From: Bacillota bacterium
Lineage (GTDB): Bacteria > Bacillota > Clostridia > Oscillospirales > Ruminococcaceae
Direction of reading: 5' to 3'
DNA length: 12,496 nucleotides
Assembly: GCA_023391005.1 (NCBI GenBank)
Contig: JAEWBS010000105.1
Span: 1 to 12,496, forward strand
Made by a program: the position numbers and the translations under genes. Numbering within the stretch: the stretch's first letter is position 1; each line of letters starts with the position of its first letter. Below, in pieces: positions 5,577-12,496 of the stretch. A model generated the notes under the pieces. That model was given only the letters and a program-made list of their open reading frames with translations, did no database searches and was not told the origin of the DNA.

Positions 5577-6632
5577 TCAAAACAGGCCGACGACAAAGCG
5601 GATCACGTACGGAAAAATCAGCACCGCCGACAGCATGCGGCCGATCTGCAAAATGACGACATCGGGCGAGCAGATGCCGATATCGGCCGAGATAAGCGCC
5701 ATATCCGACGCGCCGGCCGGCGTCGCGGCCAGCATACCCTCGCTGACCGTCAGCGTCGTGTGCCGGCTCAGCAGCCGGGCGATGAGCACACAGGCCGCCA
5801 TATACGACGCGAGCATGATCACGGCGGGCAGCAGCAGCCCCTTCATTTGCACAATATCCTGCGGGCCGATCCCGGTACCGATATAAGCGCCCGCGAGCAC
5901 CTGTGCCGCGCGCTTAATCCAGCCCGGCAGCACACAGGCGGGCGCCAGCTGCTTGGCCGCAATCGTTGCAAGCAACGAAAATAACAGCGCCCCCGCCGGA
6001 ATGTTTGAAAGCTCGCCGATCAATCCGCCGGCCGCCGCCGCTGCTGCCGCCGTCAGAAAGCCGCGGTGCGAATAGGGCATCGGGGGCGCGGTAACGACCG
6101 GCTCGCAGCGCTTTTCTTCGTGCTGGACCACCTTTTTGATGATGGACGGGAACAGCCCAACCCCCGCGCACAGCCGTATAAACTGCATAACCGCAACCTT
6201 GGCGCTGTCGGCCCCCATTTCGGCGGCGATAATCGGCGTGTTGGACATGCCGCCCGGCACGGCGCAGAACATGGCGGTGATCAAATCGAGCTGTGATGTC
6301 AGATGCATCACCGCGCCCAGCGCCAGATTGAGCACAAGCATGCAGGCGGTCAGCAGCGCCAGCGGCTTAAACAGCCGTCTAAACTGGCTGATCTCCTCCC
6401 GGCTGACCCCCACACCGATAAACGCGCCCGACACGATCTGGGCCGTGACCTTCGCTTCCGAGGGCATAAACGCCCCGCCATATGTAAAGTTGAACAGCAC
6501 AATTCCGGCAATCGCGCCGACCATAACGCCGCCCGGAACACGCAGTTTAAAAAATATCCGTCCCGCCAGTGCGGCGACCAGCAGGGTTAATAAAAAGTTC
6601 AGCGCGCTCATCCTTTCTTTTGTATCGGCCAT
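5577..6632 (-). CDS. AbrB-family membrane protein (PF05145-type, duplicated)
   Basis: A 351-residue, very hydrophobic protein with about ten membrane segments, of the family historically labelled AbrB or 'ammonia monooxygenase' and unrelated to the Bacillus AbrB DNA-binding regulator. The two-fold duplication is plain: repeat 1 has PGGVMVGAIAGIV (33-45), GAFIGVGVSREEI (69-81), AVPGGMSNTPIIAAEMGAD (124-142) and MQFIRL (149-154). Repeat 2 has PAGALLF (212-218), GAYIGTGIGPQDI (248-260), ATPAGASDMALISADIG (303-319) and LQIGRM (328-333). A short charged link at about 165-190 separates the halves. Biochemical function is not established; a transport role is inferred. It is divergent from the LysR gene and near the tct genes. 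The ATG at 6632 has no clear ribosome binding site; ATG 6611 (residue 8) has AAAGG but with no spacing, so the exact start is uncertain. Confidence 0.85.
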   Translation of the reverse strand: MADTKERMSALNFLLTLLVAALAGRIFFKLRVPGGVMVGAIAGIVLFNFTYGGAFMPSEAKVTAQIVSGAFIGVGVSREEISQFRRLFKPLALLTACMLVLNLALGAVMHLTSQLDLITAMFCAVPGGMSNTPIIAAEMGADSAKVAVMQFIRLCAGVGLFPSIIKKVVQHEEKRCEPVVTAPPMPYSHRGFLTAAAAAAAGGLIGELSNIPAGALLFSLLATIAAKQLAPACVLPGWIKRAAQVLAGAYIGTGIGPQDIVQMKGLLLPAVIMLASYMAACVLIARLLSRHTTLTVSEGMLAATPAGASDMALISADIGICSPDVVILQIGRMLSAVLIFPYVIRFVVGLF

Positions 6633-6661
6633 TTGACTTTTTGCGTAAATTTTAATATAGT
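6633..6661 (+). promoter_or_regulatory. Promoter of the LysR gene
   Basis: TTGACT (6633-6638), a 17-base spacer, and TATAGT (6656-6661) form a near-consensus vegetative promoter; transcription should start near 6668, giving a leader of about 48 bases. The -35 box touches the start codon of the divergent membrane-protein gene (6630-6632), so the two transcription units share a control region of only 83 bases and a regulator bound here would affect both. Confidence 0.7.
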
Positions 6662-6715
6662 TAGGATATCTCCATCATAGCTCGGCCAGGTCTGTGTAAG
6701 ATTGAGGGGGTTATT

Positions 6716-7645
6716 ATGACATTACGAGAATTAAAGGTATTTGTTTCGGTTTATGAAAATCAATCGATTTCAAAGGCAGCGGAACGGCTGTATATGACCC
6801 AGCCGACATTGACCCGTGTCATTCAGAATATCGAAAGCGAGGTGGGCTCGCAGCTCTTTAAGCGCACCAGAAACGGCATAAAACCCACCGTCGCCGGTGA
6901 AATATATATGGAGAGCGCCAAAAAGCTGATCGATATGTACCGCCAGCTCGAGATATCGCTCGCGGCTGTCAATACCGAAAACCGGGGCAAGTTGATTATC
7001 GGCAGCAACTTTTTTCTGGGCGCCTGCCTGCTGCCCTGCATCGTATCGGAGTTTGAGAAGCGCTTCCCGAACATTGAGCTGACCATTATCGAAGGTACCT
7101 CGACCGAGATTGAAAACGAAATTTCAAAGGGTATCATCGATATCGGGGTCATCCACCTGCCGGTGCAGTCCCCGTCGATACAGGCGATACCGATCGGGCA
7201 GGAGCGGTTTTTCATCGCGCTGCCACCCGACGACGCCCTTTCGACCATGGCGTATTACAAAGAGGGCGTCAAGCTGCCCTATCTCGATATCCGGCTCATC
7301 AGAGAGCGCAATTTCATCGTCAACCACCCCACGCAGCATGCGCGCAAAGAGACCGACCGCATCTGCAAGCTCGCGGGCTTTGAGCCCAAAATCAAATTTC
7401 AGACGCGCAATATTCAGACCATCTCAAAGATGGTGGGCCGCAAGGTCGGTGTCTCGCTCATTCCGTCCTCCTACATCACGCTGTTCAGCGATGTGGACAA
7501 GCCCGATTATTTTAATATTGAAGAAGAATACCAGCCCGAGTGGCGCGTGGCAGTCATCTATGAAAAGACGCTACCGCTCGTGCCCGCTGCCAAGGCGTTT
7601 ATCGAAATCTGCACCGATATTCTGCCGCATCTCTATAACTTTTGA
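6716..7645 (+). CDS. LysR-family transcriptional regulator
   Basis: A 309-residue regulator of standard LysR length. Residues 1-60 are the winged helix-turn-helix: LRELKVFVSVYENQSISKAA, then LYMTQPTLTRVIQNIE with the recognition helix around 28-40, then LFKRTRNGIKPTVAG as the wing. A linker helix follows (about 64-88), then a periplasmic-binding-like effector domain from about 93 (KLIIGSNFFLGACLLPCIVS) to 300. AGGGGG at 6705-6710 lies five bases before the ATG. It is divergent from the AbrB-like gene and convergent with the tct-cit genes, so either or both may be its targets; the effector is plausibly the imported tricarboxylate, by inference from context. LysR regulators usually repress their own gene and activate the divergent one when the effector is bound. 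Confidence 0.95.
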   Translation: MTLRELKVFVSVYENQSISKAAERLYMTQPTLTRVIQNIESEVGSQLFKRTRNGIKPTVAGEIYMESAKKLIDMYRQLEISLAAVNTENRGKLIIGSNFFLGACLLPCIVSEFEKRFPNIELTIIEGTSTEIENEISKGIIDIGVIHLPVQSPSIQAIPIGQERFFIALPPDDALSTMAYYKEGVKLPYLDIRLIRERNFIVNHPTQHARKETDRICKLAGFEPKIKFQTRNIQTISKMVGRKVGVSLIPSSYITLFSDVDKPDYFNIEEEYQPEWRVAVIYEKTLPLVPAAKAFIEICTDILPHLYNF

Positions 7646-7660
7646 CCTTTGACCGATGAT

Positions 7661-7700
7661 TTAAAAGAAGCCGCCGATTAAATCGGTCGGCTTCTTTTAA
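7661..7700. terminator. Bidirectional terminator between lysR and tctA
   Basis: TTAAAAGAAGCCG (7661-7673) pairs perfectly with 7688-7700, and CCGAT/ATCGG inside extends the stem with one bulged T and a three-base loop. Rightward, the arm ends in TTTTAATTTT; leftward, it ends in CTTTTAA. It lies 15 bases after the LysR stop and 21 before the end of tctA, fitting termination of both converging transcripts. Confidence 0.9.
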
Positions 7701-7721
7701 TTTTGCGTATCGCGTCAAGGC

Positions 7722-9236
7722 TTATGCCTTGGCTTTTTTCTCCTTGACAATCAGCGGCTTAACCAGCGGATAAACCAGCATGATCAGGCAGGCGGTCATA
7801 ATAACAGCCGTGATCGGCTTGGTAAAGATGTCCCACATGCTGCCGTTTGTCAGCGTGTAAGCGCGGCGGAAGTTCGACTCGCACATCTGGCCGAGCACGA
7901 GACCCAGAACCAGAGCGGCGGAGTTGTAGCCGAGCTTGACGAACATATAGCCGACAATACCCGCGCCAGCCATCAGCATGACGTTACCGGTATCGTTGTT
8001 GAGCGCGTAAGCGCCGATGGTGGCCAGCATGATGATGATCGGGCCCAGAATGCTGTACGGTACGGCCAGAATCTTCGCGAACACCTTGGCGATCATCATT
8101 GCGACGATAACCATGACGATGTTGGTGACAAACATCGAGCCGAAGACCGATGCGAGGAACTGGGGCTGCGTCTTAACGAGCAGCGGGCCGACCTGAACGC
8201 CCTTGAGTACGAGCGCCGTCATCATGATGGCGGCGGCGTTACCGCCGGGGATGCCCAGCGAGAGCAGCGGAACCATCGAGCCGCCGGTTGCCGCGTTATT
8301 GGCGGCCTCGGAGGCGACGATGCCGTCCGGAAGACCGGTACCCAGCAACTCCGATTTCTTAGAGACCTTCTTCTCAATCGCATAGGAAAGGAACGACGCA
8401 ATCGTCGCGCCCGCACCCGGCAGAATGCCGACGATGGTGCCGATAACCGACGCGCGGGTCATGGTGCCCTTGGTGTCCCAAAGCTCCTTGAGCGAGGGCA
8501 GAACTGTTTTGGTCTGACCCGAGCCGGGGCCGCCGACGGCGTCCTTCGTCGTGTCAATCTTGCTCGGCTTGCCGGTCTGCTTTAACACCTCGGTGACCGC
8601 GAAGAGACCGATCATGATCGGAATCATCTCAATGCCCGAAAGCAGCGTCGAGTTGCCCCAGGTAAAACGGGCGATGCCCAGCATGGGGTCGAGGCCGACG
8701 GTGGCCAGCGCAAGGCCCAGAAGGCCGGAGATCAGCGTTTTGATGATGTTGCCGCTGTCTAAGCAGGACAGCACCGACAGGCCCAGAAACGAAACCGCAA
8801 ACAGCTCAGAGGGGCCAAACTTGAGCGCAACGGCCGCCAGCTGCGGAGAAACGAGCGCCATGGCAAACGCGGCGACCATGCCGCCGATCGCAGAAGCGAC
8901 CAGCGAGTAGCCAAGCGCCTTGCCCGCCTCGCCCTTTTGCGCCATCGGGTAACCGTCAAAGGTGGTCGGCGCGGAGGAAGGCGTACCGGGAATCTTAAAC
9001 AGAATCGCGGTGATGCCGCCGCCCGTGATGGACGAGCAGTAAACCGCAACGAGGAACGCAATGGCAATAACCGGATCCATCGCGTAGGCGAAGGGCAGCG
9101 CCAGCGCAACCGCCATTGAGGCCGAAACGCCGGGCAGCGCGCCGAAAATAGTGCCGACGACGGTTCCTGCAAACAAAAGGAGGAAGGTAGACGGTACCAG
9201 CACGATCTTTAAGCCGCTAACTAATAATTGAAACAT
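7722..9236 (-). CDS. tctA: Tripartite tricarboxylate transporter, large membrane subunit TctA
   Basis: The 504-residue translocation subunit of a TTT-family secondary transporter, with about 11-12 membrane segments. Family signatures: GTIFGALPGVSASMAVALAL at 28-47, YCSSITGGGITAILFKIPGT at 66-85, TTFDGYPMAQKGEAGKALG at 91-109. The second half repeats the pattern: GILPGAGATIASFLSYAIEK at 270-289, VASEAANNAATGGSMVPLLS at 307-326 and LGIPGG at 327-332. The internal repeat of PG-containing motifs is typical of TctA. Length and ends are normal; the lysine-rich tail (KEKKAKA) is probably cytoplasmic. AAGGAG lies 12 bases before the ATG, a rather long gap, within the 20-base space after tctB. Last gene of the cit-tct set, ending at the shared terminator. 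It would carry citrate or a similar acid delivered by TctC using an ion gradient. Confidence 0.96.
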   Translation of the reverse strand: MFQLLVSGLKIVLVPSTFLLLFAGTVVGTIFGALPGVSASMAVALALPFAYAMDPVIAIAFLVAVYCSSITGGGITAILFKIPGTPSSAPTTFDGYPMAQKGEAGKALGYSLVASAIGGMVAAFAMALVSPQLAAVALKFGPSELFAVSFLGLSVLSCLDSGNIIKTLISGLLGLALATVGLDPMLGIARFTWGNSTLLSGIEMIPIMIGLFAVTEVLKQTGKPSKIDTTKDAVGGPGSGQTKTVLPSLKELWDTKGTMTRASVIGTIVGILPGAGATIASFLSYAIEKKVSKKSELLGTGLPDGIVASEAANNAATGGSMVPLLSLGIPGGNAAAIMMTALVLKGVQVGPLLVKTQPQFLASVFGSMFVTNIVMVIVAMMIAKVFAKILAVPYSILGPIIIMLATIGAYALNNDTGNVMLMAGAGIVGYMFVKLGYNSAALVLGLVLGQMCESNFRRAYTLTNGSMWDIFTKPITAVIMTACLIMLVYPLVKPLIVKEKKAKA

Positions 9237-9256
9237 ACTTTACTTTCTCTCCTTTC

Positions 9257-9757
9257 TTAGAACATCAGGAAGCCTTCGCACACCAGCGCGAATTCACGGA
9301 AGAAGCTGACGCCTCTGGGCAGCATAATGCTCAAGGGGCCCTGGAACAGCGCATAAAGCGCGATGGTGACGATCACCGAAACGAGAAGCAGCCGGGGCAG
9401 TCTCTTTTCGCCGAGCAGTATGCCATACGCCACAAGAAATACAAGGCAGGACGGGATAAAACCGATGTAGGGCATAACCAGCGCCATAACAAACACGATC
9501 ACCATGCCGGTGAACAGCTTGCTCTTGACGAATTCGCCGAGCTTGATCTCACCCATAATGCCTTGGGCGGTGACCTTGTTCGCCTTAAGATAGTTGACAA
9601 TATTGGCAACCAGCAGCGCAATCATGGCCACGAGAATAATACGGGGCCAGAATGCCGCGCCCAGCTCGGTGGGCGTGGGGGCAGGCGACTCTGCGCCTAC
9701 CAGGAAAAAGCAATATACCGAAAATGCGGTAAGAGCGATAGAAAATAATAGATCCAA
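9257..9757 (-). CDS. tctB: Tripartite tricarboxylate transporter, small membrane subunit TctB
   Basis: The small membrane subunit with four hydrophobic segments, 166 residues from the start chosen here. Segments lie near LLFSIALTAFSVYCFFLVG at the N-terminus, WPRIILVAMIALLVANIV, the pair from FTGMVIVFVMALVMPYIGF to CLVFLVAYGILLG, and LLLVSVIVTIALYALF. The family is poorly conserved; the call rests on size, topology, the E-L-G-x-x-F-W-P motif (ELGAAFWPR) typical of TctB, and position between tctC and tctA. The start chosen is TTG at 9757 because GGAGGGAGG (9773-9765) sits exactly seven bases before it. A longer frame from TTG 9799 would add 14 residues but begins in the loop of a strong hairpin without a binding site. 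Role in the complex: needed for transport, exact function unknown. Confidence 0.92.
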   Translation of the reverse strand: MDLLFSIALTAFSVYCFFLVGAESPAPTPTELGAAFWPRIILVAMIALLVANIVNYLKANKVTAQGIMGEIKLGEFVKSKLFTGMVIVFVMALVMPYIGFIPSCLVFLVAYGILLGEKRLPRLLLVSVIVTIALYALFQGPLSIMLPRGVSFFREFALVCEGFLMF

Positions 9758-9764
9758 GCTATTG

Positions 9765-9773
9765 CCTCCCTCC
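9765..9773 (-). promoter_or_regulatory. Ribosome binding site that fixes the tctB start at a TTG codon
   Basis: Minus-strand GGAGGGAGG, seven bases before TTG 9757. It is among the strongest sites in the window and compensates for a weak start codon; no ATG is near it. Confidence 0.75.
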
Positions 9774-9783
9774 GGATTGGTTG

Positions 9784-9818
9784 TTAGCGCCGTCGCCAAC
9801 TTGCGGCGGCGGCGCTAA
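9784..9818 (-). promoter_or_regulatory. Strong hairpin between tctC and tctB
   Basis: TTAGCGCCG pairs with CGGCGCTAA (9784-9792 and 9810-9818) and CGCC with GGCG (9794-9797 and 9805-9808) around a seven-base loop, with one mismatch. No T-run follows on the minus strand, so it is not a normal terminator. It lies 15 bases after the tctC stop, where it could protect the 3' end of a processed tctC mRNA and so make more binding protein than membrane subunits. Confidence 0.65.
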
Positions 9819-9832
9819 ACGGTCTCTTCTAA

Positions 9833-10843
9833 TTACTTTTTGCCGAACATCTCGACAAACTGCTGGTAGTCAGCATCCCAAGAAGCCTTGTAGTCGGTGC
9901 TGTTCTTCCAGCCCACGCGCTGGTCAAGGCCTTCGTTCTTGGCCCAGTTCTGGAACAGGTCGCTCGCGACAGCCTTCTCGGCAGCGGCTTCAAAAGCCTT
10001 GAGCGCGGGCTCGGGGGTGCCGGCCATGTAGAAGATACCGCGGGCCGGGCCAAAGTAAGACTCAACGCCGATCTCGCCGGCAGCCTCAACGTTCTCGTAG
10101 CCAGGCATGGTCATCTTCTTCTCGGTGAAGGACATGATCGCCTTCATGTCGCCGGACTGAACCATCGCGGCAACCTCAGCCGGGCCAACAACGCCAAGCG
10201 CCACGTGGCCGCCGATGATGTCGGCGTTGAGCTGAGCGCCCTCGGTGTAGGCAACAGGCTCGATCTTGCCGTCGAAAGCTGCCTGGAGGCAAGCAGCATC
10301 CAGACCGGTGATGGTCATAACGCCAGCCTTAGCTGCGCCGGGGTTCTTCTCAACATATTCCATGAGCTCTTTGTAGTTGTTGTAGGGCGCATCCTTGCCG
10401 GCAACGAGCACGTTGCAGTCGTGAACGAGCTGAACGAGGGGATTGATGGTGCCATAGACGTCGAACTCGGTCGCACCGGCCACCTGAGCCAGCAGCGGAG
10501 AGGGGGTGCACAGCAGGTAGGTGTAGCCGTCGGCGGGCTGCTTGCTCGCAAACTCAACACCCGCTACGCCGCCGGCGCCGGCCTTGTTGTTGATGACAAC
10601 AGGCACGCCAACCTCTTTTTCAAGCGCGGTAGCAAAGGTTCTGACGGTGGTATCGGCACCGCCGCCGGTGCCCCAGGGGCAGATAATTTCAATCTTACGC
10701 GTAAATTTCCAGTCAGCCTCAGCAGCGGTGGAGCTGCCTGCGGGAGTGCTGCCTGCGGGCGTGCTGGAAGCGGACTTTCCGCAGCCGGCAAATACCGTAA
10801 CGAGCATAGCCAGAGTGACAACAAGAGTAATAACCTTTTTCAT
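9833..10843 (-). CDS. tctC: Tripartite tricarboxylate transporter solute-binding lipoprotein TctC
   Basis: A 336-residue extracytoplasmic binding protein of the TctC/BUG family that would catch tricarboxylates and deliver them to TctAB. A lipoprotein signal is clear: MKKVITLVVTLAMLV, then lipobox VFAGC with C21 as the lipid-bearing residue, as expected in a Gram-positive. A flexible linker (22-44) contains a TPAGS tandem repeat. Family motifs: IICPWGTGGGADTTVR near 53-68 (the beta-alpha loop that binds a carboxylate), VVINNKAGAGGVAG near 82-95, ADGYTYLL near 104-111. AAGGAG lies seven bases before the ATG at 10843. The 73-base gap after citF holds a weak GCGAA/TTCGC hairpin (10876-10880 and 10888-10892) but no clear promoter or terminator, so co-transcription with citF is likely. 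Substrate citrate is inferred from the neighbour citF. Confidence 0.95.
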   Translation of the reverse strand: MKKVITLVVTLAMLVTVFAGCGKSASSTPAGSTPAGSSTAAEADWKFTRKIEIICPWGTGGGADTTVRTFATALEKEVGVPVVINNKAGAGGVAGVEFASKQPADGYTYLLCTPSPLLAQVAGATEFDVYGTINPLVQLVHDCNVLVAGKDAPYNNYKELMEYVEKNPGAAKAGVMTITGLDAACLQAAFDGKIEPVAYTEGAQLNADIIGGHVALGVVGPAEVAAMVQSGDMKAIMSFTEKKMTMPGYENVEAAGEIGVESYFGPARGIFYMAGTPEPALKAFEAAAEKAVASDLFQNWAKNEGLDQRVGWKNSTDYKASWDADYQQFVEMFGKK

Positions 10844-10916
10844 GTTTTTTCTCCTTTTCCTATCATCTATTTTTGGCGAATTTAAATTTCGCTAAAAAAC
10901 TTTTTGACGGTCACCG

Positions 10917-12470
10917 CTATTCCATCGGCTCGACCTGACGCACCACATCTATTATCGTGCCGTCGCGTGCCTCGATTATACCGACGACGCGGTCCCCAAA
11001 CCGCACAGGGTCGGGCGTTCCGACAATCTTATAGGCGATGTCGCGCAGCTCCTCAATCGTTTTCAGCGGGAGCTTTGCGTCCTTGAGTGCCTCGAGCAGG
11101 TCGGTTCTCAGCGGGTTGATCGCGATGCCGTAGTCGGTAACCACCACGTCGACCGTCTCACCCGGGGTGGTGACGGTGGTGACGTCGGTGCAAACCGCCG
11201 GTATTCTGCCTTGAAGCAGCGGCGCGATGACGATGGTGCATTTGGCCCCGGCCGAGGTGTCGGGATGTCCGCCCTGAGCACCTGTGATAACGCCGTCTGA
11301 GCCGACCACCACGTTGCAGTTGAACTTGGTGTCGATCTCAAGCGAGGCGAGAATAACAAAATCCAGCTTGTTGACATAAGCGCCCTTGTTAAAGGGGTTC
11401 GCGTATTCAGAGGCCGAAATTTCGATGTGGTTGGGGTTTTTCTTGATGCTCTCAACCGCGCCCAGATCAAAGTCCTGCGTGTCGACGAGCTTGTCGACCA
11501 ACCCCTCTTCGAGCAGCTTGCACATCGGCGTTGTCAAACCGCCGACGCCAAAGCCCATTTTGATGCCGCGGCGCTTCATCTCCTCGGCCAGCGAGATGGT
11601 CGACGCAATCGATGCGCCACCGACGCCGGTCTGGTACGAAAAGCCGTCCTTAAAGTAGGGCGTGTTGATGACGACCTGCGTGCAGTAGTCGGCCATCTTG
11701 AGCTTGCGCATATCGGTCGTGGGCTTCGCCGCGCCCGAGGCGATCTTGGCCGGATTGCCGATCGCGTCGACGACGCAGACATAGTCGACATTGATCATCG
11801 AGATGCTGGCCGGTGCATTGGGGAATGGGACGAGCGTGTCGGTGATGGCGACCACCTTATCGGCATACTGTGCGTCAACCATCGCGTAGGACAGCACGCC
11901 ACAGTCGCTTTTGCCACCGTTGGCACGGCAGTTGCCGTATTCGTCGCAGGTCGGCGCGCCGATAAACGCGATGTCGATATGCTCTTCGCCGCTTTCAATC
12001 GCTCTGACGCGTCCGCCGTGCGAGCACATGACGGCCAAGTCCCGAAGCTTACCGCCCGAAATGGCTTCGCCAATGCCGCCGCGTACACCCGAGGATCGCA
12101 TCGATGTGATGGTACCGTCCTCAATCATCGGCACAAGGCTGTCATGCGCCTTGCCCAGACTCGTCGCGCAGATGCGCAGATTCTTGATGCCGCGCGCGTA
12201 TACACGCTCCATGACGATGTTGACAACATAGTCGCCCTCGCGGAAATGGTGGTGGAACGACAGCGTCATGCCGTCCTTGATGCCGCACTTATCGAGCGCC
12301 TCGTCAATCGAGGCCACCAGCTTGGAGCGTGAAGGATCGATCACCGCCCGAACCTTGGGCGCACTCTTGACATATTCGTAGTTATCAAATTCCAGATAAC
12401 CCATATAGGGCTTTTTGCCCGTTAAATCGAGAATCTCCTGTGGAATTTCTCTTCCGACTTTATTTAGCAT
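10917..12470 (-). CDS. citF: Citrate lyase alpha subunit (citrate CoA-transferase subunit)
   Basis: The alpha subunit of citrate lyase (citrate:acetyl-ACP transferase, EC 2.8.3.10). It swaps acetyl for citryl on the acyl carrier protein CitD; CitE then cleaves citryl-ACP to oxaloacetate and acetyl-ACP. At 517 residues it is full length (family about 500-520). Visible family blocks: FHHHFREGD at 72-80, SGVRGGIGEAISGG at 127-140, HGGR at 151-154, IGAPTCDEYGNCRA at 170-183, then GVGGAS, MGFGVGG and, near the C-terminal third, SDGVITGAQGGHPDTSAGA. GAGGGGG lies ten bases before the ATG at 12470. The gene begins two bases after a stop that looks like the end of citE. It is followed by tctCBA, which makes a coherent uptake-plus-cleavage operon. 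citC, citX and citG, needed for prosthetic-group handling, must lie elsewhere or off the window. Confidence 0.96.
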   Translation of the reverse strand: MLNKVGREIPQEILDLTGKKPYMGYLEFDNYEYVKSAPKVRAVIDPSRSKLVASIDEALDKCGIKDGMTLSFHHHFREGDYVVNIVMERVYARGIKNLRICATSLGKAHDSLVPMIEDGTITSMRSSGVRGGIGEAISGGKLRDLAVMCSHGGRVRAIESGEEHIDIAFIGAPTCDEYGNCRANGGKSDCGVLSYAMVDAQYADKVVAITDTLVPFPNAPASISMINVDYVCVVDAIGNPAKIASGAAKPTTDMRKLKMADYCTQVVINTPYFKDGFSYQTGVGGASIASTISLAEEMKRRGIKMGFGVGGLTTPMCKLLEEGLVDKLVDTQDFDLGAVESIKKNPNHIEISASEYANPFNKGAYVNKLDFVILASLEIDTKFNCNVVVGSDGVITGAQGGHPDTSAGAKCTIVIAPLLQGRIPAVCTDVTTVTTPGETVDVVVTDYGIAINPLRTDLLEALKDAKLPLKTIEELRDIAYKIVGTPDPVRFGDRVVGIIEARDGTIIDVVRQVEPME

Positions 12471-12472
12471 GC

Positions 12473-12496
12473 TTACAAATCCCCCTCGTATACGCC
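12473..12496 (-). CDS. citE: Probable last seven codons of citE (citrate lyase beta subunit), cut by window edge
   Basis: The minus-strand triplets just before citF read GVYEGDL then TAA, ending two bases before the citF ATG. CitE proteins of clostridia often end in a similar A-x-G-V/I-Y-x-G-x-L-like tail, and citE is the usual gene before citF. Only seven residues are visible, so the call rests on position and spacing. Confidence 0.5.
   Translation of the reverse strand, partial: GVYEGDL

Noticed and set aside
9833..10843. TctC as a type 2 periplasmic binding protein of an ABC transporter
   Set aside because: It has the TctC/BUG motifs and is followed by tctB and tctA; no ATPase gene is present.
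11427..12332. 301-codon plus-strand frame opposite citF
   Set aside because: Shadow of the GC-rich codon pattern of citF; no binding site and no recognisable domain.

Overview
The window looks like a GC-rich (roughly 60 percent by eye) anaerobic Firmicute, probably a clostridium of the Oscillospiraceae type. This is inferred from strong AGGAGG-like ribosome binding sites, a PcrA/UvrD helicase close to the Bacillus type, a lipoprotein solute-binding protein, citrate lyase (an enzyme of anaerobic citrate breakdown) and SPP1/PBSX-like phage packaging genes. Species cannot be named from the sequence alone.

Layout. (1) 1-1024, minus: N-terminal 341 residues of a PcrA/UvrD helicase, cut by the window edge. 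(2) 1025-1776: a 750-base gap without a convincing gene, GC-rich, with hairpins and diverged repeats. (3) 1777-5176, plus: a three-gene phage packaging cassette of short TerS-like protein, TerL and SPP1-type portal. A 500-base gap holding a degenerate reading frame separates TerL from the portal. No capsid, tail, lysis, repressor or integrase gene is present. (4) 5177-5576: a non-coding stretch dense in inverted repeats, starting with a 22-bp hairpin. (5) 5577-7645: an AbrB-family membrane protein (minus) divergent from a LysR regulator (plus). (6) 7661-7700: a terminator shared by converging genes. (7) 7722-12496, minus: in transcription order, a probable last codon set of citE, then citF, tctC, tctB and tctA.

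How it works together. The right half reads as a tricarboxylate uptake and cleavage locus. TctC (membrane-anchored binding protein), TctB and TctA (membrane subunits) would import citrate or a related acid, and citrate lyase, whose alpha subunit CitF lies directly upstream, would split citrate to acetate and oxaloacetate. The LysR regulator is the natural candidate sensor. The AbrB-like protein is an extra membrane protein of unknown role here. The left half is a host DNA-repair helicase followed by what is probably a prophage remnant or an unusual packaging-only element.

The points most worth a second look are the isolated packaging cassette, the related short repeats on both sides of it, the hairpin-rich stretch after the portal gene, the broken frame between terL and portal, and the start codon of tctB.
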